Shown piece after piece: positions 1 through 5,249 of a stretch of DNA of 6,513 nt. The translations under genes were made by a program, and so were the position numbers. The notes under the pieces are model-generated. The model did no database searches. It was given only the letters and a program-made list of their open reading frames with translations, and was not told the DNA's origin. The DNA comes from Gammaproteobacteria bacterium (lineage in GTDB: Bacteria > Aquificota > Aquificia > Aquificales > QOAS01): positions 1 through 6,513 of the forward strand of contig QOAS01000183.1 in assembly GCA_003972855.1 (NCBI GenBank). The letters are read 5' to 3'. Position 1 is the first letter of the stretch. Each line of letters opens with the position of its first letter.

Positions 1-48
1 AAGGAGGATTTTCCCAAAGCCCTTGAGTGGATTTTGACAAATATTTAA
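1..48 (+). CDS. 3' end of an unidentified protein gene (partial, 15 codons)
   Basis: Read in frame from base 1, the sequence encodes KEDFPKALEWILTNI and then a TAA stop at 46-48. Charged and hydrophobic residues alternate as in a C-terminal amphipathic helix, so this looks like a genuine gene end rather than chance. The 5' part lies outside the window and 15 residues are too few to name a family. It ends about 20-25 bases before the proposed left edge of the IS200/IS605-like element. It does not resemble a TnpB C-terminus, so it probably is not the missing transposon gene. The assignment is inferred from the open frame alone. Confidence 0.4.
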   Translation, partial: KEDFPKALEWILTNI

Positions 49-79
49 AAAATATGGTTAGTGAGTTTATAGAAAAATT

Positions 80-129
80 GCAGGCTAAATCCCATTTTTG
101 ATGGGAGGATACAGCCTGCCCCGAAGGGG
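80..129 (+). repeat. Left-end nested hairpin plus CCCC-GAA-GGGG hairpin
   Basis: GCAGGCT (80-86) pairs perfectly with AGCCTGC (113-119) and encloses CCCATT/GATGGG (91-96 with 100-105, one T-G pair, loop TTT). CCCC (119-122) and GGGG (126-129) then form a second small stem around GAA. The inner hairpin matches the right-end hairpin in loop and core, so it is the best candidate for the transposase-binding left-end hairpin. No T-run follows, so it is not a standard intrinsic terminator for the gene ending at 48. Confidence 0.5.
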
Positions 130-159
130 TTGAAAATCTAAAGTTTTGGATTAAATTAG

Positions 160-395
160 ATACCTAACATACCCGCCGATAGCGGGCATAGATAACAAAA
201 AAAGCCTGCTACACCAACGGCTAAAGGCGGGTATGTAAAGCGAAAGTAGCTCCACTATCCCGCCAAGCGGGATAGGTAGGAGTAGGGGCGGAGTGAACCC
301 GCCCGTGGGGTAAGGCACCGCTTAGACGGTGTAAACCCCCACGAAGCTCCGCATCTTTGATGCGGGGCAGTTCACACCCTCTTCAAAAGAGAATT
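160..395 (+). ncRNA. Orphan omega-RNA-like structured RNA (TnpB guide RNA type)
   Basis: Consecutive perfect stems fill this stretch: 167-177 with 226-236 (11 bp), 255-263 with 267-275 (9 bp, loop CAA), 286-290 with 300-304, 305-310 with 337-342 enclosing 316-320 with 327-331, and 346-355 with 359-368. The segment GGGCGGAGTGAACCCGCCC and the closing GAAG-hairpin-AGTTCAC resemble the RNA that overlaps tnpB 3' ends and guides the TnpB nuclease. In that family the guide is the flanking DNA just past the right end, here from 376 (ACCCTCTTCAAAAGAG). The 5' boundary is uncertain. No TnpB is encoded in the window, so any activity would need a partner supplied from elsewhere. The stems are seen directly; the omega-RNA identity comes from family resemblance; transcription is inferred. 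Confidence 0.6.
346..375 (+). repeat. IS200/IS605-type right-end hairpin and terminus
   Basis: A 10-bp stem (346-355 with 359-368, one T-G pair) closes on a TTT loop and is followed by AGTTCAC. The hairpin foot lies seven bases from the proposed terminus, the kind of short distance seen at right ends processed by Y1 transposases. The terminus is placed after 375 by analogy with the common TTCAC or TTCAA ending. Confidence 0.65.
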
Positions 396-460
396 TGTAG
401 TTCCTAAAGGTTAAAAAAATCCCTACTTTGTTTCGTTTTTAAACCCACCCCAAGCGATGG

Positions 461-469
461 TGATATAAT
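461..469 (+). promoter_or_regulatory. Extended -10 promoter for rpmE
   Basis: TG at 461-462, one spacer base, then a perfect TATAAT at 464-469 make an extended -10 element. No convincing -35 hexamer lies 16-18 bases upstream, which is tolerated for extended -10 promoters. Transcription would start near 475-477 and give a leader of about 45 nucleotides before the rpmE start. The promoter lies about 85 bases past the right end of the mobile-element-like RNA. Confidence 0.6.
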
Positions 470-506
470 TAAACAATTCGCGTAAATTTTTTATAGCCTA
501 AAACCC

Positions 507-514
507 AAAGGAGG
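507..514 (+). promoter_or_regulatory. Strong Shine-Dalgarno of rpmE
   Basis: AAAGGAGG sits six bases before the ATG at 521 and fixes that start. Only rpmE and rplS in this window have such strong sites; argG, the RNase P gene and the TolQ-like gene have none that can be recognised. Confidence 0.8.
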
Positions 515-520
515 AGAAAG

Positions 521-727
521 ATGAAAAAAGGAATACACCCCGAGCTTAAACCTACAACTTTCGTATGCGGTTGCGGAAATACCTTTACCCTTCTTAGCAC
601 CAAAGGTGGAACCGTATACCTTGAAACCTGCAACCGATGCCATCCTTTCTATACCGGAAAACTGAAGCTAAAACCCGCCTTCTTGGTTCTGCAAGAGCAA
701 ATGGAAGGGAAAGGAAAAGAAAAGTAG
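521..727 (+). CDS. rpmE: 50S ribosomal protein L31, zinc-binding (C+) form
   Basis: Small protein of the large ribosomal subunit, located at the bridge to the 30S head. The 68 residues begin MKKGIHPEL, as L31 does, and carry the four zinc cysteines C16, C18, C37 and C40 at the same positions as in E. coli L31, followed by the HPFYTGK signature (41-47). The zinc-binding form is usually made when zinc is plentiful, and the cysteine-free paralogue, if any, is not in the window. After residue 47 the tail (LKLKPAFLVLQEQ and a Lys/Glu-rich end) departs from the common GRVEKF-type ending, so the C-terminus is lineage-specific. The start is fixed by AAAGGAGG six bases upstream. It appears to be its own transcription unit, with an extended -10 promoter at 461-469, and it converges on the HtrA gene 17 bases downstream. 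Confidence 0.95.
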   Translation: MKKGIHPELKPTTFVCGCGNTFTLLSTKGGTVYLETCNRCHPFYTGKLKLKPAFLVLQEQMEGKGKEK

Positions 728-744
728 GAAATCCTTTTTCTTCC

Positions 745-2199
745 TTAATAATTTTCTATCGTCGCTACGAAAAAGTTACCTTCCAAGTCCTTTAGGAAAA
801 GAACTATAGGTTTTTTATTCTTGGCGAGTTTTTCAACCACCTTGCGGAACTCTTCAACCGACCTAACGGGTAAGTTATTAACCCTAACGATTAACATTCC
901 CGGTTTTATTCCCGCCTCAGCCGACGGAGAGCCGGGGTAAACGTTTGAAACTATAACCCCGTAAGGAGCCTTATATTGCTGAAGTTCCTCCTTTGAGGGA
1001 TTTCTTAAAACCAGACCCAAATTGTAGTAAATTGCCTTCTGGGCTATCTTATCCCTTTCGGGGAGTTCTCCTATTTTCACCTTTAGGGTTAATTTTTTCT
1101 CACCCCTCAAGACGGTTAAGGTTACCTCCTCACCGGGAGGGGTTTTCATTATCTTAAACTGAAGATCGGTCGCATCTTTTATGGGTTTACCGTTTATAGC
1201 GAGGATTATATCGCCCGCTTCCAATCCGCCCTCTTGTGCGGGGCTTCCGGGGATAACCTTAAGCACTATAACCCCGTGGTCTAATCCCAACGCTTGGGCA
1301 ATCGGCGGGGTTAGTTCCTGAACGACCACTCCGAGCCAACCTCTTACAACCTTTCCATAGGTCAAAAGTTCGTTTGCCACCCACTTTGCCAAATTTATCG
1401 GTATCGCAAATCCCAATCCTTGGGCGTGGGCAATTATTGCGGTGTTTATACCTATAACTTCACCTTTTATATTTACAAGCGGTCCCCCGCTGTTACCGGG
1501 ATTTATGGGGGCTTGGGTTTGTATAAAGTTCTCGTATTGGTCTAAGCCTATCCTCCTGTGGAGGGCGGATACTATACCGAATGTTGCGGTATTTTCCAAC
1601 CCAAAGGGGTTTCCTATGGCTATTACCAAATCGCCGACCCTAACTTTGGAAGAATCCCCTAATTTTGCAACCCTTTTATCCGCATCGGGAACTTCCTTTT
1701 TAGGGATTTTCAAAACCGCCAAATCGGTTTTGGGGTCTGCACCCACAAGCTCGGCGGTAACCTCTTTTAGCCTTCCAATCTTTACAACTATCTTTTGAGC
1801 CTTGGCTACAACGTGGTTATTGGTAAGAATGTAAACCCACTTGTCGTCAACCTTGAAAATAAATCCCGAACCGAGAGCCCTTTCCTTTTTAACCTTAGGT
1901 TGTCCGAAAAACGGTAAAAAGTCCCTCAAATCGGGGGGTAAAAGTTTCCTAAACTCGTCAAACCCCGGGGGTGAAAACGGCTCAATAACCTTAACCTCTT
2001 TGTAGGTAAAAATCGTTACCACCGAAGGTGCAACTTCGTTAATAATCCTGTGGAGTTCCTCCTGTGCTTGGAACAAAACGGGGGTAAGGGCGGGTGTGGT
2101 TTTAACCTCCTCCTTGAGGGTTGGATTTTGGGCAAACCCCAAAAGGGAACTTCCGAGAAGAATAACAGCGAGGGATTTAGTGCCTAAAAACTTTCTCAT
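745..2199 (-). CDS. degP: HtrA/DegP-type periplasmic serine protease with two PDZ domains
   Basis: Envelope protease and chaperone that degrades or holds misfolded exported proteins. The 484 residues start with a signal peptide (MRKFLG, hydrophobic 9-21, probable cleavage after GFA at 23). A trypsin-like domain follows with the complete triad: His129 in TNNHVV, Asp159 in TDLAVLK and Ser237 in GNSGGP. PDZ1 spans about 285-378 (starts RGWLGVVVQ) and PDZ2 about 390-480. This architecture and length match DegP/DegQ/MucD; I cannot tell which, so the symbol stands for the family. The frame remains open upstream to 2346, but that extension is antisense to argG and would bury the signal peptide. The ATG at 2199 has a modest AAGG site upstream and is the better start. 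It diverges from argG with 30 bases between starts and converges on rpmE. Confidence 0.93.
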   Translation of the reverse strand: MRKFLGTKSLAVILLGSSLLGFAQNPTLKEEVKTTPALTPVLFQAQEELHRIINEVAPSVVTIFTYKEVKVIEPFSPPGFDEFRKLLPPDLRDFLPFFGQPKVKKERALGSGFIFKVDDKWVYILTNNHVVAKAQKIVVKIGRLKEVTAELVGADPKTDLAVLKIPKKEVPDADKRVAKLGDSSKVRVGDLVIAIGNPFGLENTATFGIVSALHRRIGLDQYENFIQTQAPINPGNSGGPLVNIKGEVIGINTAIIAHAQGLGFAIPINLAKWVANELLTYGKVVRGWLGVVVQELTPPIAQALGLDHGVIVLKVIPGSPAQEGGLEAGDIILAINGKPIKDATDLQFKIMKTPPGEEVTLTVLRGEKKLTLKVKIGELPERDKIAQKAIYYNLGLVLRNPSKEELQQYKAPYGVIVSNVYPGSPSAEAGIKPGMLIVRVNNLPVRSVEEFRKVVEKLAKNKKPIVLFLKDLEGNFFVATIENY

Positions 2200-2229
2200 A
2201 AGTAGTAACCTTAAAATAACAAAACTACA
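2200..2229. promoter_or_regulatory. Very short divergent control region between degP and argG
   Basis: Only 30 bases separate the two start codons, so promoter parts must overlap or enter the opposite gene. Toward degP the minus strand reads TGTTATTTT (extended -10-like, box at 2212-2217); toward argG the same bases read TAAAAT on the plus strand. If both are used, leaders would be about 6 nucleotides or less and the transcripts nearly leaderless. No clear -35 boxes are visible. argG has no Shine-Dalgarno, which fits a leaderless or very short-leader message. Confidence 0.3.
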
Positions 2230-3429
2230 ATGGCAAAGAAGAGGGTGGTCTTGGCTTACTCGGGGGGATTGGATACCTCCGTAATAGTTAGATGGCTTAC
2301 CGACAAAGGATTTGAAGTTATAACCTATACCGCGGATGTGGGACAAGGGGAGGAACTCAGTTACATTCCCGAAAAAGCTAAACTGGCGGGGGCGGTGGAA
2401 GCCATAGTTGAGGATGTAAGGGAAGAATTTGCAAGGGAATATTGCCTTCCTACCTTAAGGGCTTTAGCCCTTTACGAGGGTAAATATCCCCTCACCGCAT
2501 CGCTTTCGCGTCCCCTAATCAGTAAAAAACTCGTGGAAATTGCCAAAAAGGTGGGGGCGGATTACATAGCCCACGGTTCCACCGGTAAGGGAAACGACCA
2601 AGTTAGGTTTGAAGTTTCCGCATGGGCTTTGGCACCCGACATAGAAGTTCTTGCACCAGTAAGGGAATGGGAATTTAAATCCCGCGACGAGGAGATTGAA
2701 TACGCTAAAAAACACGGAATACCCGTTCCCGTTACCAAAGAAAAACCCTATTCCATAGACAGAAACCTCTGGGGTGTTTCCATAGAGGCGGGTATTTTGG
2801 AAGATATTTGGCAGGAACCTCCCAAGGACGCTTGGCAAATTACCGTAGACCCCGAGGAGGCACCCGATAAACCCGAATATGTAACCGTTACCTTTGAGGA
2901 GGGAACTCCTATTGCGGTGAACGGAAAGAAGTTTGAAAAACTCCACGAACTTATAGAGGAACTGAACAAAATAGGGGCACGCCACGGGGTTGGAAGGGTT
3001 GATATGGTTGAAAACCGTTTGGTGGGAATAAAAAGCAGAGAACTCTACGAGGCACCCGGGGCCTTCATCCTATACAAGGCTTACGACGAACTCCTATCTT
3101 TGACCACCGATAGGTTTACCTACCACTACCACTTGGAGCATATAAGACACCAATACGCGAGCTTAGTCTACAACGGACTATGGTTTTCCGACCTAAGAAA
3201 GGCGTTGGACGCCTTTAACGACACCTTGGCGAAAAATGTAAGCGGTGAGGTAAAACTAAAACTTTTCAAAGGTAACATTACCGTAGTGGGTAGGAAATCG
3301 GAAAAATCCCTTTACGTGGAAGATTTGGCTACCTACTCCCCCAAAGATTCCTTTGACCATATAGCGGGTAAACTCTTTACAAAAGTTTGGGGGTTGCCCT
3401 TGAAAGTTGCGGGACGCATTAGGGGGTAA
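2230..3429 (+). CDS. argG: Argininosuccinate synthase
   Basis: Cytoplasmic enzyme that joins citrulline and aspartate, with ATP cleaved to AMP and pyrophosphate, in the penultimate step of arginine synthesis. The 399 residues are normal family length. The N-terminal ATP-binding motif AYSGGLDTS lies at 9-17. AHGSTGKGNDQVRFE (114-128) contacts ATP, citrulline and aspartate; SIDRNLWGVSIEAG (175-188) and PGAFILYKAYDEL (276-288) are further family blocks; YASLVYNGLWFS (309-320) lies in the C-terminal oligomerisation part. All expected blocks are present and the gene looks intact. The ATG at 2230 is chosen because the conserved N-terminus begins four residues later; no Shine-Dalgarno precedes it. 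The RNase P gene follows after 29 bases on the same strand and may be co-transcribed; a weak GGGG/CCCC hairpin with T-rich flank lies between them. Confidence 0.97.
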   Translation: MAKKRVVLAYSGGLDTSVIVRWLTDKGFEVITYTADVGQGEELSYIPEKAKLAGAVEAIVEDVREEFAREYCLPTLRALALYEGKYPLTASLSRPLISKKLVEIAKKVGADYIAHGSTGKGNDQVRFEVSAWALAPDIEVLAPVREWEFKSRDEEIEYAKKHGIPVPVTKEKPYSIDRNLWGVSIEAGILEDIWQEPPKDAWQITVDPEEAPDKPEYVTVTFEEGTPIAVNGKKFEKLHELIEELNKIGARHGVGRVDMVENRLVGIKSRELYEAPGAFILYKAYDELLSLTTDRFTYHYHLEHIRHQYASLVYNGLWFSDLRKALDAFNDTLAKNVSGEVKLKLFKGNITVVGRKSEKSLYVEDLATYSPKDSFDHIAGKLFTKVWGLPLKVAGRIRG

Positions 3430-3458
3430 TTTTTCTCCCCTTTAAATTTTATTTCCTT

Positions 3459-4061
3459 ATGTATAGAAAATCCTTAACCTTTGTTCTTGACACCAGCGTA
3501 TTTACCAATCCCCAACTGTATAAAAAGTTTTCCGAAAATATCCTTGACGCGACGGAGGATTTGCTCTACCTAATGGAGCATAGCCAAGCGGAGTTTTACA
3601 TGCCCGTTTCCGTTTACGAAGAATTACAAAAAATGGTAAAACTGGGAAAACTTATACCGAAGTTTGAATTGGTTATAAGACTTAGAAACCCCCGTAGGTA
3701 TAACCTTCTAATTCCCGCGGAGTTTCTTTACGAGTTTATTTCCGACCTAAGGGGTAGGGTTAATAAAGGGTTGAGGATAGCGGAGGAACATGTAAGGAAT
3801 GCCCAAGGCAAACAAAAAGAGGTTTTGGGGGAGGTTATAAGGAGTTTAAGGGAAAAATACAGGGAAGCTTTGCGTCAGGGAATTTTGGACAGCAAGGAAG
3901 ATGTTGAAGTTTTGCTCCTCGCCTACGAGCTGGATGCGATTTTGGTAAGCGCGGACGAGGGTATAAGAAATTGGGCTAAAAAGTTGGGAATAAAACTTAT
4001 ATCTCCCGACTACTTTAAAGAACTCTTAGAGGAATTATCTCAAAAAATGAGATTGGCCTAA
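3459..4061 (+). CDS. RNA-free ribonuclease P, HARP type (PIN-like endonuclease)
   Basis: Protein-only RNase P that removes 5' leaders from precursor tRNAs. The 200-residue sequence closely follows what I recall of Aquifex aeolicus Aq_880, the founding HARP: FVLDTSVFTNP near the N-terminus, AEFYMP (44-49), NKGLRIAEEH (102-111), REKYREALRQGILDSKED (131-148) and VSADEG (163-168). The PIN-like active-site acidic residues are intact: Asp11, Asp144, Asp148 and Asp166. The middle region (about 90-135) is the helical hairpin that in HARP mediates oligomerisation and contact with the tRNA elbow. HARP proteins were earlier annotated as RNA ligase partner proteins. No Shine-Dalgarno precedes the ATG at 3459, but the conserved core begins at residue 8, which supports this start. 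It follows argG by 29 bases and overlaps the end of recO by 4. Membership is confident; activity here is inferred. Confidence 0.92.
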   Translation: MYRKSLTFVLDTSVFTNPQLYKKFSENILDATEDLLYLMEHSQAEFYMPVSVYEELQKMVKLGKLIPKFELVIRLRNPRRYNLLIPAEFLYEFISDLRGRVNKGLRIAEEHVRNAQGKQKEVLGEVIRSLREKYREALRQGILDSKEDVEVLLLAYELDAILVSADEGIRNWAKKLGIKLISPDYFKELLEELSQKMRLA

Positions 4062-4711
4062 AAATTTTGGCTTTGAAATTCCAAAAATCGGTAGAAAAAT
4101 CTTTCCAAACCTTCGGTTGTTTTCCTTTTTATACTAAAGGGACGCGTTTGGGGTAAGGAAACCCTTTTCAAAACCGCAAATTCTTCTGGATTTATAAAAA
4201 TACAGTAAGGGTTTTTAATTTCCTCCTTACCGCAGGAGGAGAGTGTTATTAAATTAACCCACCCCGGCTTTTTTAAATTCTGAGGTGAAAAACCCAAAAT
4301 GGAAGAGAGGTTTATTAAGAACCTTACAAGGTTGAAACCGAAATATTCCTCAATTTCCAAGGAAGTTTCTATTAGTTTAAAAATCTCTCTGTCGGGTTCC
4401 TTTACAAACTTTAAAACCGTTTTGGATACCTTGGATAGGAAAATAAATCGGGAAAAGTTTTTTGCAATTCTTGGAGACCAACACCTACACTCGGAGGTAT
4501 CTATCGCGGTTAATATATCCCCCCCGCTTTCCGCGTGAACCTTAACCACATTAAAGGGTTCAAAAATTCCAACCTTAAACCTTTGAAAGTTAAAATATTC
4601 GGGAACAAACAGAGTTCTCTTTCCCAAATTTTGGAAATAACACTTAACGATTAGCGAGTTATCCGAGGAAGGAAACCTTTGAAGGATAAAACATTTGTCC
4701 GCCAAAGGCAT
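4058..4711 (-). CDS. recO: RecO-like DNA recombination and repair protein
   Basis: RecO works with RecR to load RecA on SSB-coated single strands and anneals complementary strands. This assignment rests on architecture rather than strong motifs. The N-terminus (CFILQRFPSSDNSLIVKCYF, 7-26) follows the RecO opening pattern in which a short strand precedes a D-S-L-I-V stretch, as in its OB fold (about 1-80). A helical domain follows, with FNLVRFLINLSSILGFSP (126-143) at the place of the usual G-F-x-P turn, and the end LERFFYRFLEF (202-212) resembles the common RecO C-terminal helix. It is short (217 residues against about 240-250). It also lacks the cysteine cluster many RecO proteins carry after G-F-x-P, keeping only C160 and C170. 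It converges on the RNase P gene with a 4-base overlap and diverges from rplS. Confidence 0.65.
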   Translation of the reverse strand: MPLADKCFILQRFPSSDNSLIVKCYFQNLGKRTLFVPEYFNFQRFKVGIFEPFNVVKVHAESGGDILTAIDTSECRCWSPRIAKNFSRFIFLSKVSKTVLKFVKEPDREIFKLIETSLEIEEYFGFNLVRFLINLSSILGFSPQNLKKPGWVNLITLSSCGKEEIKNPYCIFINPEEFAVLKRVSLPQTRPFSIKRKTTEGLERFFYRFLEFQSQNF

Positions 4712-4769
4712 CTTCCAATTTGATGTATACTATAACCTTTCGGTTTCCAAAACAAAAGGAGGGTTTGGG
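4712..4769. promoter_or_regulatory. Divergent recO-rplS control region with overlapping -10-like boxes
   Basis: TGTATACTATAAC at 4724-4736 gives TATACT on the plus strand (4726-4731, toward rplS) and TATAGT on the minus strand (4734-4729, toward recO). The boxes overlap, so polymerase binding in one direction should exclude the other. Predicted leaders are about 30 nucleotides for rplS and about 11 for recO. No convincing -35 boxes are seen, so this is suggestive only. Confidence 0.4.
4757..4762 (+). promoter_or_regulatory. Strong Shine-Dalgarno that decides the rplS start
   Basis: AGGAGG lies seven bases before the ATG at 4770. The same frame is open back to an ATG at 4695, but those 25 codons cross the divergent promoter and the recO start and do not resemble L19. 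Translation therefore begins at 4770. Confidence 0.85.
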
Positions 4770-5222
4770 ATGGATTTGCTTCTGCAGAGATTGGAAAAAA
4801 GATACATGAGAAAAATAGAAATCCCCGATTTTAGGGTAGGAGATACCGTTAGGGTTTACTACAAAGTTAAAGAGGGGAATAAAGAAAGGATTCAACCCTT
4901 TGAGGGATTGGTTATCAGATTCCAAGGTGCGGGTATAAATAGAAGCTTTACCGTTCGCAAAGAGTCCTACGGCGTTGGAATAGAAAGGACATTCCCCCTA
5001 TATAGCCCTAAACTTGAAAAGATAGAAATTATTAAATTCGGTAAAGTTAGAAGGGCTAAACTCTACTACATTAGAGAACTTAGCGGAAAAACCGCCTCTA
5101 AGAAAATCAAAGAAATCAAACCTTGGGAACCCTTGGGTCAAAAACGTATGGCTCAAGCTGCCGCCAAAGGAATGCAAACTATTATTCAAGAAAAACAGGG
5201 AAAAGGAAAGGGCAAGAAATAA
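4770..5222 (+). CDS. rplS: 50S ribosomal protein L19 with extended basic tail
   Basis: Large-subunit ribosomal protein near the 30S interface. The L19 core is complete: an N-terminal helix, then IEIPDFRVGDTVRVYYKV (16-33), ERIQPFEGLVIRFQGAG (39-55), the FTVRKESYGVGIERTFPLYSP block (60-80) and VRRAKLYYIRELSGKTA (93-109). The protein is 150 residues against the usual 115-120. The extra roughly 30 residues form a Gln/Ala/Lys-rich tail ending GKGKGKK, probably an rRNA-contacting extension as thermophile ribosomal proteins often have; that role is inferred. In many bacteria rplS sits behind rpsP-rimM-trmD, but here it stands alone behind its own divergent promoter. The TolQ-like gene begins 27 bases after the stop and may be read on the same transcript. 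Confidence 0.96.
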   Translation: MDLLLQRLEKRYMRKIEIPDFRVGDTVRVYYKVKEGNKERIQPFEGLVIRFQGAGINRSFTVRKESYGVGIERTFPLYSPKLEKIEIIKFGKVRRAKLYYIRELSGKTASKKIKEIKPWEPLGQKRMAQAAAKGMQTIIQEKQGKGKGKK

Positions 5223-5249
5223 TATACACCTTGCATAATAAAGAAATCT

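Larger units (their letters stand above)
71..375 (+). mobile_element. Non-autonomous IS200/IS605-type element (no tnpA or tnpB)
   Basis: The right end is recognisable: a GAAG-led hairpin with arms 346-355 and 359-368 and a TTT loop, then AGTTCAC ending at 375. This is the usual end of IS200/IS605-group elements. A smaller hairpin near the left end (91-96 with 100-105) has the same TTT loop and nearly the same core: CATTTTTGATG at 93-103 against CATCTTTGATG at 352-362. Paired subterminal hairpins are what the Y1 transposase TnpA recognises in this family. No tnpA or tnpB frame exists between them; all three plus-strand frames have stops. The left edge near 71, just after TTTAT at 66-70, is a guess from the usual hairpin-to-cleavage distance. 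Alternatives are a decayed right end only, or a domesticated RNA gene. Confidence 0.6.

Noticed and set aside
80..240. A CRISPR array suggested by repeated hairpins.
   Set aside because: The only repeated unit, AGCCTGC, is 7 bases and occurs twice; there is no regular repeat-spacer pattern.
239..313. A remnant of the TnpB C-terminus within the RNA-like region.
   Set aside because: The longest plus-strand reading here is 24 codons between TAA stops, with no zinc-finger cysteines or RuvC motif.
100..395. The structured region as RNase P RNA, tmRNA or SRP RNA.
   Set aside because: No RNase P core motifs, no tmRNA tag frame or CCA-type ends, and no SRP Alu or GGAA-tetraloop signature were found; the end matches IS200/IS605 right ends instead. 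A HARP gene also makes RNase P RNA less expected.
711..746. A terminator between rpmE and the protease gene, from a purine-rich arm (711-724) pairing with 733-746.
   Set aside because: The stem has two mismatches and a wobble pair, overlaps both coding ends, is almost all A-T at its centre and is not followed by a T-run on the plus strand.
2200..2346. An N-terminal extension of 49 residues on the protease, from an ATG at 2346.
   Set aside because: It is entirely antisense to the argG start region and would put 49 residues before an otherwise good signal peptide.
2515..2985. A 156-codon open frame on the minus strand.
   Set aside because: It is antisense to conserved argG sequence, has low-complexity Phe/Gly/Val composition and no recognisable domain; it is a reading-frame shadow.
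3422..3450. A terminator between argG and the RNase P gene (GGGG, T-rich loop, CCCC, then TTTAAATTTT).
   Set aside because: The stem is only 4-5 bp with a loop of about ten bases, too weak to call.
4695..4769. An upstream in-frame start that would lengthen L19 by 25 residues.
   Set aside because: It crosses the divergent promoter and the recO start, does not resemble L19, and the strong Shine-Dalgarno belongs to the ATG at 4770.
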